The notes: a model not told the origin generated them from the letters alone. A DNA stretch of 64,000 nucleotides from Anthropogastromicrobium sp963652495 (GCA_963652495.1 CAVJTU010000003.1:1-64000), one strand, 5' to 3'; shown: positions 1-9,462, counted from the first letter of the stretch. Made by a program: numbers and translations.

Positions 1-55
1 TCTCCACCCGCAGATCATCGCGAACGGTATTGTTGATATTATCGAGTATCTTCAC
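1..55 (-). CDS. 5' end of a gene cut by the window edge, possibly a helicase with a PLD-like N-terminus
   Basis: Only 18 codons are visible. They start at a GTG (53-55) and read VKILDNINNTVRDDLRVE. An in-frame TAG two codons upstream rules out a longer start. A purine-rich GGGTGG sits about 9 bases upstream, and a good minus-strand promoter lies at 175-203, so this is probably a real gene start. From memory, KILDN...VDDL openings occur in DEAD/DEAH helicases with an N-terminal phospholipase D-like domain. That family call is inference from very few residues. The gene is divergent from the cysteine desulfurase. Confidence 0.4.
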   Translation of the reverse strand, partial: MKILDNINNTVRDDLRVE

Positions 56-174
56 CTTCTACACCCACCCATCTTAATTTTTTGGTCTTTCTTTTTCATA
101 TTTTTGTCTATGAGAAGATAAATCCTTCCACCTCGTCCTGCCGTGTCTTTGCAAGTTAATACAATTCAGCTCAA

Positions 175-203
175 ATTATAACACTTTTCAACATTACAGT
201 AAA
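175..203 (-). promoter_or_regulatory. Sigma-A type promoter for the left-edge gene
   Basis: On the minus strand the -35 is TTTACT (203-198), the spacer is 17 bases, and the -10 is TATAAT (180-175). The start of transcription would be near 168, about 115 bases before the GTG start. The rest of the 56-373 gap holds the divergent promoter below and nothing else I recognise. Confidence 0.55.
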
Positions 204-265
204 GGTGATAATCTATCAAATCCATTTCAGAAAATCCTCCAGCACCCGTAAAACATTATCTCCCT

Positions 266-294
266 TTGACTGTTTCTAAGCTTTCTATTATAAT
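266..294 (+). promoter_or_regulatory. Sigma-A type promoter for the cysteine desulfurase gene
   Basis: The -35 is TTGACT (266-271), the spacer is 17 bases and the -10 is TATAAT (289-294). This is nearly consensus. The transcript would begin near 301 and reach the AAGGAAGG ribosome binding site just before the ATG at 374. Confidence 0.7.
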
Positions 295-373
295 AATGAC
301 GTAGAATTTCCAGACTGCACCGCTCCCTCATATAATAAACCAAAAGCTATCATACAAAAAGGAAGGCACATTT

Positions 374-1555
374 ATGACTCGAATCTATCTCGACCACGCC
401 GCAACGACCCCTCCTCTACCAGAGGTCTGCGATACTATGGTCTTATATATGAACCGCGAATGGGGCAATCCCTCCTCGCTATATGATTTTTCCGATGAAC
501 CGCGCCGCGCCGTGTCAGATGCGCGCGCACATACCGCCGCCCTGATTCATGCAGATCCGAAGCGCATCTTCTTCACATCGGGCGGCTCCGAATCCGACAG
601 CTGGGCGCTGATTGGCTGCGCGCGCCTTCTTCAAAGATACGGCAATCATATCATTGTATCTGCAATCGAGCATCACGCAATTTTGCACGCAGCAGCATTC
701 CTCGAAAGCGAAGGATTTGCCGTAACTTACCTTTCTCCGGATCCTGCGGGTTTTATTCACCCGGAACGTTTGCGTCAGGCCATGCGTCCGGATACAATTC
801 TTGTATCCGTCATGATGGCAAACAACGAGATTGGCACGATCCAGCCGATTGCAGATCTTTCCTATATCACGCACACGCACGGCTGCGAAGGCTGTCTGTT
901 CCACACAGACGCGGTTCAGGCATATGGACAGATTCCAATCGATGTGCAGCGTCAGGGCATTGATCTTTTGAGTGCAAGCGCGCACAAAATCTACGGTCCA
1001 AAGGGCATCGGTCTTTTGTATATCCGCGATGGCATCTTTCTTTCTCCACTGATCTTCGGCGGCGGTCAGGAGGGCGGCATACGCGGCGGCACCGAAAATG
1101 TTCCGGCGATTGCAGGCTTTGGCACAGCCGCCGCCATCGCAAACGCCCAGATGCGCGCCGCCATGCGTCACGAAAGTGTTCTGCGCGACTATCTGATCCG
1201 GCGTGTTCTAAATGAGATTCCATTCTGCCGTTTAAACGGAAGCTCTCGAAATCGTCTTCCTGGCAATGCAAACTTCTCGTTTGAATACGTGGAAGGAAGT
1301 TCTCTTTTGATGATGCTAGACGCACAGGGTATCTGCGTGGCATCGGGTTCTGCCTGTTCCTCTGCATCTTCCGCGCCGTCGCATGTACTATCTGCCATCG
1401 GTCTGTCAGATGATCTCGCACGCGCCTCGCTTCGCTTAACACTTGGACGCGCAACTACAAAAAATGAGCTGGATACAACTGTTTCTATCTTGAAAGAAAC
1501 AATCGCCCAGCTCAGAAGCATCTCTGACTCCTATCAGGAACGAACCTCCCGCTGA
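374..1555 (+). CDS. Cysteine desulfurase (NifS/IscS family)
   Basis: PLP enzyme that takes sulfur from cysteine as a persulfide for Fe-S cluster, tRNA thiolation or cofactor synthesis, in the cytosol. The opening IYLDHAATTP is typical of the family. The PLP lysine is K205 in SASAHKIYGPKG, and the persulfide cysteine is C328 in ASGSACSSAS, in the long flexible loop of group I enzymes. Length (393 residues) is normal. The ATG has an AAGGAAGG site 7 bases upstream. No IscU, IscR or ThiI partner is adjacent, so the sulfur acceptor cannot be told and I give no symbol. The 3' end overlaps the convergent ABC permease gene by 22 bases. Confidence 0.93.
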   Translation: MTRIYLDHAATTPPLPEVCDTMVLYMNREWGNPSSLYDFSDEPRRAVSDARAHTAALIHADPKRIFFTSGGSESDSWALIGCARLLQRYGNHIIVSAIEHHAILHAAAFLESEGFAVTYLSPDPAGFIHPERLRQAMRPDTILVSVMMANNEIGTIQPIADLSYITHTHGCEGCLFHTDAVQAYGQIPIDVQRQGIDLLSASAHKIYGPKGIGLLYIRDGIFLSPLIFGGGQEGGIRGGTENVPAIAGFGTAAAIANAQMRAAMRHESVLRDYLIRRVLNEIPFCRLNGSSRNRLPGNANFSFEYVEGSSLLMMLDAQGICVASGSACSSASSAPSHVLSAIGLSDDLARASLRLTLGRATTKNELDTTVSILKETIAQLRSISDSYQERTSR

Positions 1556-2433
1556 CTACTCTTTCGTTTACTGCGCAGACTGTGAACAGCAAGAATAAGC
1601 TCTAACGCAACAAGTGCTGCCTGCACCAGAAGGCTTACAGGCAGCCAGTGCTGCGTAATCCAATTCTGCTTATAATTTCCCATGTAATTGATCATGTCAA
1701 AAATCGCCGTGCGGCTGCCCGCCTGATTGTTTAACACACCGTAAAATGTCACCACCGGATTTGCCAAAAGCAAATAGTGATACCACGCAATCGGACTGCC
1801 GAGCTGCTCGCCGTAGGTGTAGGACTGATACAACAATCTTGGCATGATCTGAACCAAGAGCGTCCCGCCTATGAGGATCAGATTGGACGCATATGCGCCA
1901 AGCGCAGCATATACAGAACGGCCGGCACCTGATGAACAGAGGATTGACAATGTACAAACTTCAAGCGCAACGATCAAAAGTACTCCTATCATCACGACCA
2001 GATCGCCCATACGGACGCCTCCGTATACAAAGACAAGTGAAAATATAGGGAGTGCCGTCACTAAAAGCACAAGTATCATGTTCATGCATGATATAAGCTT
2101 TCCTAAAATCATCTGCCACGGGGACATTCCTGTCGAGAAAAACAGTTCCAGATTTCCATTTTCGCGTTCCTGACTTATGCCTGTACCTGCGATTGCCGGA
2201 ACTACGAAGACAATCATCAGACATTCCGCCATTGCCAGTGTCAGATATAATTGCAAAAGCGCTGAGTAATCATTTTTACTGCTCGTCTTCATATAACTTA
2301 CCATGTTGATAAAGACAACCACCGCAATGACGGCAATGACACTGTTAACCGCAAGCACTGCAATCAAAAATGCCTTGCTTCTGTTTGCCGCCCAGCGTTC
2401 CTTCTCATAAATTGGATTTTGAAATCGGATCAT
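1534..2433 (-). CDS. ABC-2 type transporter permease
   Basis: Membrane subunit of an ABC exporter, about 299 residues with six predicted membrane segments. The first spans roughly residues 20-45 (AVLAVNSVIAVIAVVVFIN). A conserved ISQERENGNLELFFSTG stretch, typical of the coupling region of NatB/ABC-2 permeases, precedes the third segment. I chose ATG 2433 (MIRFQNPIYEKERW) over the longer frame starting at 2460 because GGAAAGG sits 6 bases upstream. The gene overlaps the end of the ATPase gene (stop 2405), so translation is coupled. It ends convergently, overlapping the cysteine desulfurase. Substrate unknown. Confidence 0.85.
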   Translation of the reverse strand: MIRFQNPIYEKERWAANRSKAFLIAVLAVNSVIAVIAVVVFINMVSYMKTSSKNDYSALLQLYLTLAMAECLMIVFVVPAIAGTGISQERENGNLELFFSTGMSPWQMILGKLISCMNMILVLLVTALPIFSLVFVYGGVRMGDLVVMIGVLLIVALEVCTLSILCSSGAGRSVYAALGAYASNLILIGGTLLVQIMPRLLYQSYTYGEQLGSPIAWYHYLLLANPVVTFYGVLNNQAGSRTAIFDMINYMGNYKQNWITQHWLPVSLLVQAALVALELILAVHSLRSKRKSSQREVRS

Positions 2434-3367
2434 TTGAGTCCTTTCCGCCTGAAATCTCATGCTCTAAAAGATTTTCCATACTGCTCTGTCCGCGGCTGAA
2501 CGAGTATACGCTCACGCCTCCATCTACCAGCTTTTTCAGCAGCCCCGCTTCCTCCTTTATGCCTCCGGCAAAATGCATTACAATAAAATTTCCATCACGC
2601 GAAATTGTGCGAACCAGTTTTTCCTTTCGCAAAATAGCCACAGCAGCTTCAGGCGAACCGCAAACACGCAAATACAAAAGTGCCTCACTTCTTACCTGAC
2701 GCATAATATCCGACAAATCTCCCTCACTGACGATACGTCCCTTCTCGATAATGCCGATCTCATTACACAGCTTTGCTGTTTCCGGAAGTGATTGAGATGT
2801 CATAAGCACAGTCGTCTCATCCTCTGCCAGCATCGCAAACATTTCTTCCATGGCAAACCTTTGCTCAAGCTCCATTCCAGAAAACGGATCATCCAAAAGC
2901 AGAAGTTTGGGTTTATGAAGAATGACTCTCAAAAATGACAGTTCTCTGCGAATGCTCTTTGGCTGTTCCTCGACTAACTGCTCTGCTTTTCTCTCAAGGT
3001 GGCCAAGCGACAGCACCTCCATGCATCGTTCTCTGGCGGACAGACCATAGAGTCCCTGCGCATGCGCACATATTTCAAGATATTCCATGACCTGAAGACG
3101 CGGAAAATAGCCATCCTGCGCTCCCATGTATCCCATCTGCCTTAAAATGCTCTTTTTATTTTCACGTTTTGATATGTCCATTCCATTAATGTATATCTTT
3201 CCGCTCTTCGGCTCTAAAAGACCTGCGCACAGTCGAAGAAGCGTCGTTTTTCCTGCTCCCTTTCTTCCGATAAGCGCGTAAAAGCTGCCCGGTGTGACAT
3301 TTATCGTCAATTCGTCGATCAGCAGCTTCTTTTTTACATGAAAAGTAACCTGATTTACAGACAGCAT
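2405..3367 (-). CDS. ABC transporter ATP-binding protein (ABC-2 exporter)
   Basis: Nucleotide-binding subunit that powers the permease encoded just downstream. The Walker A is GRKGAGKTT (about residue 36; a lysine replaces the usual N/P after the R), and the Walker B is LLLLDDPFSGMELEQRF. The signature motif is degenerate: the expected LSGGQ position reads SIRRELSFLRV, so ATPase activity may depend on pairing or be weak. The Walker B ends in DD rather than DE, also unusual. The C-terminal 100 residues form a regulatory extension as in CcmA/NatA proteins. It starts 9 bases after the large membrane protein gene. Length is 320 residues. Confidence 0.85.
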   Translation of the reverse strand: MLSVNQVTFHVKKKLLIDELTINVTPGSFYALIGRKGAGKTTLLRLCAGLLEPKSGKIYINGMDISKRENKKSILRQMGYMGAQDGYFPRLQVMEYLEICAHAQGLYGLSARERCMEVLSLGHLERKAEQLVEEQPKSIRRELSFLRVILHKPKLLLLDDPFSGMELEQRFAMEEMFAMLAEDETTVLMTSQSLPETAKLCNEIGIIEKGRIVSEGDLSDIMRQVRSEALLYLRVCGSPEAAVAILRKEKLVRTISRDGNFIVMHFAGGIKEEAGLLKKLVDGGVSVYSFSRGQSSMENLLEHEISGGKDSNDPISKSNL

Positions 3368-3376
3368 CGCTTCCTC

Positions 3377-5269
3377 CTACTCCTGCACCGACAGTCTGAC
3401 GATCGTATCATTTTCCACCGGATACTCTGTATTTTTCTGCAGCTGCGGCGTGTAATCGATCCTCGCCATAACAGCATTCTGATCTGCTTTTGTATATAAA
3501 AAGTATTCATAATAGTCCGAAAGTGACGCATCCCACGCTCCACGATTCTTATATGCACCATCCTCATATTGCGTCAGCGTCATCATATGGACAGTTCCTT
3601 CCTTCTGCCCCATTTCAAGATCAATCGTTTCACCGGGATTCCAGCTGTCAATGAGTGCAAGCTGCTCACCTGCATTTACTATGACCGAATATAATTTATA
3701 CGATGTATTGTTTGTAATGCTGCCCGACAGCCCCGTCTCATTATCGGAAACGGTTCCATTTATTTTTCCAAACGATTCCTTATTTGTCTCCAAACAAAAA
3801 TATCTTGACGAAAAAGCAGTCAGATTCTCAATTGCTACAAGCGTCTGACTTTCTTCCAAGCTGATATCTGCCACATGCCTTGCGTTTGCTATGCCATTTT
3901 GCGTACCGCTTCCCCAATAATAACCGCCTTGTATGGCAGTAACCTTGTAATCCGGATTCAGGCTTACCTCATATCTGCTGTTAAATGGTGCCTGAATCCC
4001 CATATATACCGTCTCGGATATTGTATCATCACTGCAATTCTCATCCGAGATGAGTGTCATACTCCTTAAAAACGGTCTTGAATAACGTGTTTTTGCACTC
4101 AGCAAGAAGATGACGAATGAAAAGCTGACTGCAAGTACACATACAAGCGGGCGAAACCACCGGATTCTTTTCCTTTTTCTCACGATTACATAGACACATG
4201 GAATACCAACTCCCAAATATACGCACAAAAGTATAACATATATCCATATATTGGGTGTCTCGGCTGACGTTTTATGACACGATATCCGCTCTGCCAGTGT
4301 TGATTTGTCATAAACGCTTAATGTGGTATAATTATCCGAATAACCGCCGCTTTGACCTTTGCTTAAAGCTTTTAACAGCTTTTCTTTGTGACTGTCTGTA
4401 AGACGCGCTACTGTCTGACTAAGTGTATCACCAACTGACCACATTGAGCCTGATGCATAATTGCAATAAAGAAGCGTTATATTCGTTCCGGCACTATAAT
4501 TTTTTGCATGAGTAAATCCTAAGCTTTGGATTGTCGTCCATGCATCTGAGCCCTGAAAAGCAATCGTTCCGCCTTCCTTTACCCATTCCAGAAGAGCATT
4601 TTGTACAGCCGAGTCCAGTTTTTTAAAAAAAGAAGCATCCACTACAAGAAAATCAAGCATTTCGTAGCCTTCCTTCTGCGTATAAAAATTGTCCTCTGTA
4701 AGAATCACCTGCTGTACCGTAATCCGGTTTCCAAGCTCATCATGTTTGATCTCCTCCGGCCATGAGATACTGTCTGTCTGTGTTCCCATCTGACCAATGA
4801 GGATCAAATCCTGCCACTTATCACGCGCCTGATAGGTACTCGTCCTGCTGTATATGACACGCTTATCGCTGTTGCGCACTTCCAGTGTCAGCTGACTGCT
4901 GTACTTTGCTGCCGGAACTATGAATGTGACTTTTTGTGACTTCTCGTCTGACAACGGCATCCAATACGTATAATAATCACTTGCATTTGTCGGAACCGTA
5001 AGCACACACCAGCTGCCTTGTACTGCATAATCGCCTTCTATGTGTACGGTAACAGGAAATGGATTTTCTTCCAGCAAAACACTCTCTTTTCCGAGACCGA
5101 GGCTGACGGTGACAGTTCCTGAGTAGGAGTGGTAGGTATTTTTCGAGGACGATGCACAGCCGGATAATCCAATCACGGCAAATAAAACAAGCACAAGCAG
5201 ACCAGCCATGACAAAACTCAAACGAACTTTTACGCAATGTATCGTGCGCCGGTTGTTGTTTTCTCTCAT
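3377..5269 (-). CDS. Large membrane-anchored extracytoplasmic protein of the ABC-2 transporter cluster
   Basis: I do not recognise a named family. The 630-residue protein has an N-terminal hydrophobic segment ending in a possible lipobox (GLSGCASS, near residue 37), then an outside domain. Within that domain, residues about 205-245 (DFLVVDASFF...ALLEWVKEGGTIAFQG) look like the glutamine-amidotransferase-like fold of GldG/DUF4350-type partners of ABC-2 transporters. Two membrane segments follow (about 345-390), with a basic loop KRKRIRW between them, then a second outside domain. Its position between the two-component system and the ATPase, with a 4-base overlap upstream and a 9-base gap downstream, makes it a third subunit or a sensor partner of the exporter. 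That role is inference. Confidence 0.7.
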   Translation of the reverse strand: MRENNNRRTIHCVKVRLSFVMAGLLVLVLFAVIGLSGCASSSKNTYHSYSGTVTVSLGLGKESVLLEENPFPVTVHIEGDYAVQGSWCVLTVPTNASDYYTYWMPLSDEKSQKVTFIVPAAKYSSQLTLEVRNSDKRVIYSRTSTYQARDKWQDLILIGQMGTQTDSISWPEEIKHDELGNRITVQQVILTEDNFYTQKEGYEMLDFLVVDASFFKKLDSAVQNALLEWVKEGGTIAFQGSDAWTTIQSLGFTHAKNYSAGTNITLLYCNYASGSMWSVGDTLSQTVARLTDSHKEKLLKALSKGQSGGYSDNYTTLSVYDKSTLAERISCHKTSAETPNIWIYVILLCVYLGVGIPCVYVIVRKRKRIRWFRPLVCVLAVSFSFVIFLLSAKTRYSRPFLRSMTLISDENCSDDTISETVYMGIQAPFNSRYEVSLNPDYKVTAIQGGYYWGSGTQNGIANARHVADISLEESQTLVAIENLTAFSSRYFCLETNKESFGKINGTVSDNETGLSGSITNNTSYKLYSVIVNAGEQLALIDSWNPGETIDLEMGQKEGTVHMMTLTQYEDGAYKNRGAWDASLSDYYEYFLYTKADQNAVMARIDYTPQLQKNTEYPVENDTIVRLSVQE

Positions 5270-6483
5270 CCGATTCCTCCTGCTTTTGTGTCTGTACCAT
5301 TTGATACGCCTTTTGCATCCGTTTTTGTGCCTGTTTTTGACTCTGCTGTTTCGTCTGTCTGTGTTTCCTCGTGTGTGCTTGGAAGCGTTACCGAAAAGAC
5401 GGTTCCTTTCAGGCTGCTTTTTGCCGAAATTGAGCCGCCATGGATACGCGCTACATTCGCCGCGATCGCAAGTCCAAGTCCGGTTCCACCCGTCGCGGAA
5501 TTTCTCGAAGCCTCGGCTCGATAGAATTTTTCAAAGATTCGGTCTAAGTCCTTTTGCGGAATGACTTTTCCGAAATTAATGATATCTACCGTGATCGTAT
5601 CTGTCTTTGTCTTTGTATTTACGATCAGCCGCTTGCCCTCTTTTCCGTATTTGATTGCATTGTTGATCAAATTGTCAAAGAGACGTACAAGAAGCGTGGC
5701 ATCGCCCTGAAGCACAAAATTTGATGCATCCGGATGGTACTCGTACTCCATCTCATTTTTCTCGAAGACCGGATAAAATTCATCAAGAAGCTGTGCCAAA
5801 AGCGTGATGATGTCTACCGACTGCATGTTTGCAGTCTGCCTGCTGTAACTAAGCTTTGTAAATCCAAATAAGTCCTCAATCATCTGCTGCAGATGCTTTG
5901 ACTTATCGTGCGCAATGCGAATGTAATTTTGACGCGTCTGCTCCGGCAGATCTTTTCTTGTCGAAAGAATATCCAGATAACCTAAAATCGAGGTGAGCGG
6001 TGTGCGAAGGTCATGTGCGATATTGGTAATCAGTTCGTTTTTCGTCTCCTCCGCCTGCTTTTCTTTTTCCATCAACAGCTCGATTTCCTCTGCCATATGA
6101 TTAACCTGCATCGCGATATCGGAAAGCTCATTGTCCCCGCGCACAGGAATGCGCGTGTTAAAATGCCCCTCGGAAATCTCTTGAAGCGACGCTGAAATCT
6201 TTCGCATATATTTAAATGTGCGATGCTGAAGCATACCAAATACAAACGCAAATACGCCAATGCCAATCAAAAGATAAACAAAAATCAATGACGCATTGTA
6301 CACGCCTGAAAGACTGGCGACGCTCCCCTGAAAACCAAACTGGCTCAAAATAATATCTGCCAATTTGCTGTTCAGCAAAAGCACGACCTCAGCCGCCAGT
6401 GCGGCAGCTGCGCTCAGCACCGTGTTGAGCAGCAGGCTGCCTCTGTATTTTACTTTATTTTTACTGGTCAATTTTATATCCAA
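5266..6483 (-). CDS. Sensor histidine kinase, VanS-like
   Basis: Two membrane segments (about residues 18-38 and 65-83) bracket a short outside loop. Then come a HAMP region, a HisKA domain with phospho-acceptor H157 in NIAHDLRTPLTS, and a HATPase domain with DNLINNAIKYG (N box) and GTGLGLAIAANVARIHGG (G box). The small sensor loop suggests it senses the membrane or a transporter, as in kinases partnered with ABC exporters. The last about 35 residues are a low-complexity tail rich in T, E, K, D and G, which is unusual for the family. It overlaps its response regulator by 23 bases and the next gene by 4 (ATGA). Confidence 0.92.
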   Translation of the reverse strand: MDIKLTSKNKVKYRGSLLLNTVLSAAAALAAEVVLLLNSKLADIILSQFGFQGSVASLSGVYNASLIFVYLLIGIGVFAFVFGMLQHRTFKYMRKISASLQEISEGHFNTRIPVRGDNELSDIAMQVNHMAEEIELLMEKEKQAEETKNELITNIAHDLRTPLTSILGYLDILSTRKDLPEQTRQNYIRIAHDKSKHLQQMIEDLFGFTKLSYSRQTANMQSVDIITLLAQLLDEFYPVFEKNEMEYEYHPDASNFVLQGDATLLVRLFDNLINNAIKYGKEGKRLIVNTKTKTDTITVDIINFGKVIPQKDLDRIFEKFYRAEASRNSATGGTGLGLAIAANVARIHGGSISAKSSLKGTVFSVTLPSTHEETQTDETAESKTGTKTDAKGVSNGTDTKAGGIG

Positions 6484-7165
6484 CTCCCCATACGGTTGTT
6501 ATGATTTTATCCTCGCGCTGGTCATCCTTTATCTTGGTGCGCAGTCGGCGGATATGCACCATAACAGTATTGTTCGCCTCATAGGCAGTTTCATTCCAGA
6601 CATTTTTAAAGATCTCATCCGTGCTAAATACTTTTCCGGGATTTCGCGCTAACAGGCACAAGATATCAAATTCGAGCGGAGTCAGCTTAATCTCCTCACC
6701 GTCCACAGTTACAACATGTGTAGTTCGATTGATCACAACACCGCGAATGGAAATAATCTCACTGTTTTCCTTTTTCTGCACGCCGTCCGGATTCAGCTCC
6801 GTGTAGCGGCGAAGCTGTGACTTGACACGTGCCGTCAGCTCAAGCGGATTAAATGGTTTTGTCACGTAATCATCCGCACCGCAGCCAAGTCCGAGAATCT
6901 TGTCCAGATCAGCTGACTTAGCGCTTAAAAAGATGACCGGAATATTACTGAACTGTCGAATCTGTCTGCACATCTCAATGCCATCCATCTCTGGCATCAT
7001 GATGTCTAAGATTGCCAGCTGAATGTCCTGCTCCTGCAGGATTTGAATCCCTTCCTTTGCGCTGTATGCCTTCCAGACATGGTAGCCATCGCTGACCAGA
7101 TAGATTTCTAACAGATCCGCGATCTCCTTCTCATCATCGGTTACTAATATATTGATCTGATCCAT
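6461..7165 (-). CDS. Response regulator, OmpR/VanR family
   Basis: Receiver domain (residues 1-120) with acidic pair D10-D11, phospho-acceptor D54 in LAILDIMMPEMDG, and the conserved lysine in YVTKPFNPLEL. It is followed by a winged-helix DNA-binding domain (about 135-234) with LTPLEFDILCLLARNPGKVFS and the recognition-helix region VMVHIRRLRTKI. It is the first gene of the cluster regulator-kinase-membrane protein-ATPase-permease, so it probably controls the exporter. The start lies only 46 bases after the ppk stop. That gap holds an inverted repeat, GTAACTG...CAGTTAC (7182-7208). Confidence 0.94.
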   Translation of the reverse strand: MDQINILVTDDEKEIADLLEIYLVSDGYHVWKAYSAKEGIQILQEQDIQLAILDIMMPEMDGIEMCRQIRQFSNIPVIFLSAKSADLDKILGLGCGADDYVTKPFNPLELTARVKSQLRRYTELNPDGVQKKENSEIISIRGVVINRTTHVVTVDGEEIKLTPLEFDILCLLARNPGKVFSTDEIFKNVWNETAYEANNTVMVHIRRLRTKIKDDQREDKIITTVWGVGYKIDQ

Positions 7166-7181
7166 ATTTTTTCTCCGTTCT

Positions 7182-7208
7182 GTAACTGTTCAATACTCTC
7201 TCAGTTAC
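7182..7208. repeat. Inverted repeat between ppk and the response regulator gene
   Basis: GTAACTG (7182-7188) and CAGTTAC (7202-7208) form a perfect 7-bp stem with a 13-base loop. There is no U-run on either side, so it is more likely an operator or processing hairpin than an intrinsic terminator. Confidence 0.45.
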
Positions 7209-7211
7209 TGT

Positions 7212-9362
7212 TTATTCCTGTGCGTCCTCTGCTGCCTCAAGCGGCTCGAAAATGCGCTGCTGCTGTAAGCCTTCTGCATACTCTTCCTTTGCCGCTTCCT
7301 TTGCCTCCTCACAGAATGCTTCCTGAGAATCGATCAGCGCCTTTCCTCTCTTGTCGATGCGCTCGTACTGACCGCTTTCGTCCATCTTCATGACTCTGGC
7401 ACGTACCGTATCGGCAAGCTCCAGTTCTAAGATGTGACGCACCTTTGCACGCACGGTCGGGTCTAATACCGGGAAGGTAATCTCCACTCTTCGATCAAGA
7501 TTACGCGGCATCCAGTCGGCACTGCCCATGTAGATCTCTTCATTTCCGCCATTTGCAAAGCAGAAAATACGGCTGTGTTCAAGGAATGTGCCAACGATAG
7601 AACGCACGCGAATGTTCTCACTGATGCCTGGGATACCGGCCTTCACGCAGCAGATACCGCGGATAATCAGATCAATCTGTACGCCGGCTGCAGATGCTTC
7701 GTAGAGTGCAGCAATGATGCCCTTATCACAAAGGGAATTCATCTTTGCAATGATATATGCCGGGCGGCCATTCTTTGCAAACTCAGTCTCTCTCTTAATC
7801 CAGGAGAGGAATTTGCCGCGCAGCCACAGCGGTGCAACAGCGAGCTGATTCCACGACTCCGGCTCAGAATAACCGGAAAGCATGTTAAATACGGCAGTAG
7901 CATCCTCGCCGATCATGCGGTTGCATGTCATGATACCGCAGTCTGTGTAAAGCTTTGCCGTGGCGTCGTTGTAGTTTCCGGTTCCCAGATGAACGTAGCG
8001 GCAGATGCCGTCCTCCTCATCGCGCACGATCAATGTAATCTTGCTGTGCGTCTTTAAGCCGCGCAGACCGTAAATAACGTGGCAGCCTGCCTTCTCCAGC
8101 ATCTTTGCCCAGACGATATTGTGCTCCTCGTCAAAACGTGCCTTTAACTCGACAAGCACCGTTACCTGCTTGCCGTTTTCTGCTGCCTTTGCAAGAGCAG
8201 CTACAATCGGCGAATTTCCGCTGACACGATATAACGTCTGCTTAATTGCCAATACCTTTGGGTCCACTGCTGCCTCTTTAATAAAGTTTACAACCGGATC
8301 GAACGTGATGTATGGATGATGAAGGAAAATATCGCCCTTTTTAATATTGTCAAAAATCGACAGCTCCGGATCGATCTGCGGGCAGCGCTGCGGCTTATAC
8401 TTTGGCTGCTTAAACGCGTCAAATCCATCCATGCCGTAGATCTTCATTAAGAAGGTCAGATCGAGCGGTCCCTGAATCTTATAGATCTCCTCATCGGAAA
8501 TTGCCAACTCTTTTTTCAGATATTTAAGCAGATACAGATCAACCTCTTCGCTTACTTCAAGCTTGATTGCTTCGCCCCACTGACGCTGCTTTAACTGCTT
8601 CTCAATCTCCTGCAGCAAGTCCTCTGCCTCTTCCTCGTCAAGACTAAGATCTGCATTTCGCTCAATGCGGTACGCTGCAGTGCTGATGACATCGTAATTT
8701 AAGAACAGCTTGCTGATGTTTCGGCGGATAATCTCCTCAAGAAGAATCATCTTCACACCCTCTGCACACGGCAGCTGTACAATTCGTTCCATCACAGACG
8801 GCACCTGAACAGTCGCAAACTCAAGCTCTGGATCAATGTCCTCTGCATTTTGCTTCTTTGTCTTAATCAGCGCTGCGATATTCAATGTCTTATTGCGAAT
8901 CAATGGAAATGGGCGAGACGCATCTACCGCCATCGGTGTCAGAACCGGATACACGCGCTCCATAAAGAAGTTATCAGCAAACGCTGCTTCCTCGTCACTC
9001 ATCTGCTCGAATGAAGTCAGCACGGTGATATGCTCTTTTGCGAGCAATGGAAGCAGACTTCTGTTATAGGTCGAATACTGTGTCTGTGTAAACTCATGAA
9101 GTGCTTCGCTGATCGCGGAAAGCTGCTCCTTCGGTGTCATGCCCGCGATATCCGGCTTTTTATAGCCGGCATTTACCATATCCTTAAGGGAAGCCACACG
9201 TACCATGAAAAATTCATCCAGATTGGATGCGGTAATGCTTAAAAATTTGAGGCGTTCAAACAGCGGATTGCTCTTGTCTCTTGCCTCTTCCAATACACGA
9301 TAGTTAAACTGAATCCAACTCAGTTCACGGTTTGTATAATATTGACTGTTTTCAAAATCCAT
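7212..9362 (-). CDS. ppk1: Polyphosphate kinase 1
   Basis: Reversibly transfers the ATP gamma-phosphate to long-chain inorganic polyphosphate. The N-terminus YTNRELSWIQFNYRVLEEA is diagnostic. The autophosphorylated histidine is H458 in VHLGTGNYND, and the second active-site histidine is H596 in GTFLEHSRIFCF. The MGSADWMPRNLDRRVEITFPV block of the C2 domain is intact. Length (716) is normal; the last about 50 residues are an acidic, alanine-rich tail. The gene lies 100 bases downstream of ppx. The gap is A/T-rich, with ATAACAAAACA occurring twice on the coding strand. Confidence 0.97.
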   Translation of the reverse strand: MDFENSQYYTNRELSWIQFNYRVLEEARDKSNPLFERLKFLSITASNLDEFFMVRVASLKDMVNAGYKKPDIAGMTPKEQLSAISEALHEFTQTQYSTYNRSLLPLLAKEHITVLTSFEQMSDEEAAFADNFFMERVYPVLTPMAVDASRPFPLIRNKTLNIAALIKTKKQNAEDIDPELEFATVQVPSVMERIVQLPCAEGVKMILLEEIIRRNISKLFLNYDVISTAAYRIERNADLSLDEEEAEDLLQEIEKQLKQRQWGEAIKLEVSEEVDLYLLKYLKKELAISDEEIYKIQGPLDLTFLMKIYGMDGFDAFKQPKYKPQRCPQIDPELSIFDNIKKGDIFLHHPYITFDPVVNFIKEAAVDPKVLAIKQTLYRVSGNSPIVAALAKAAENGKQVTVLVELKARFDEEHNIVWAKMLEKAGCHVIYGLRGLKTHSKITLIVRDEEDGICRYVHLGTGNYNDATAKLYTDCGIMTCNRMIGEDATAVFNMLSGYSEPESWNQLAVAPLWLRGKFLSWIKRETEFAKNGRPAYIIAKMNSLCDKGIIAALYEASAAGVQIDLIIRGICCVKAGIPGISENIRVRSIVGTFLEHSRIFCFANGGNEEIYMGSADWMPRNLDRRVEITFPVLDPTVRAKVRHILELELADTVRARVMKMDESGQYERIDKRGKALIDSQEAFCEEAKEAAKEEYAEGLQQQRIFEPLEAAEDAQE

Positions 9363-9462
9363 CTTGCCAACCTGCCTTTCTATTTAAATTGACGATCTTT
9401 ATTGTTTTGGTTCTTTATTCTGTTTTGTTATTCTATGGTATTTTGTTTTGTTATCTCTTTTA

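Noticed and set aside
515..1454. Long minus-strand frames opposite the cysteine desulfurase
   Set aside because: They are shadows of the strong plus-strand gene, without ribosome sites or recognisable domains.
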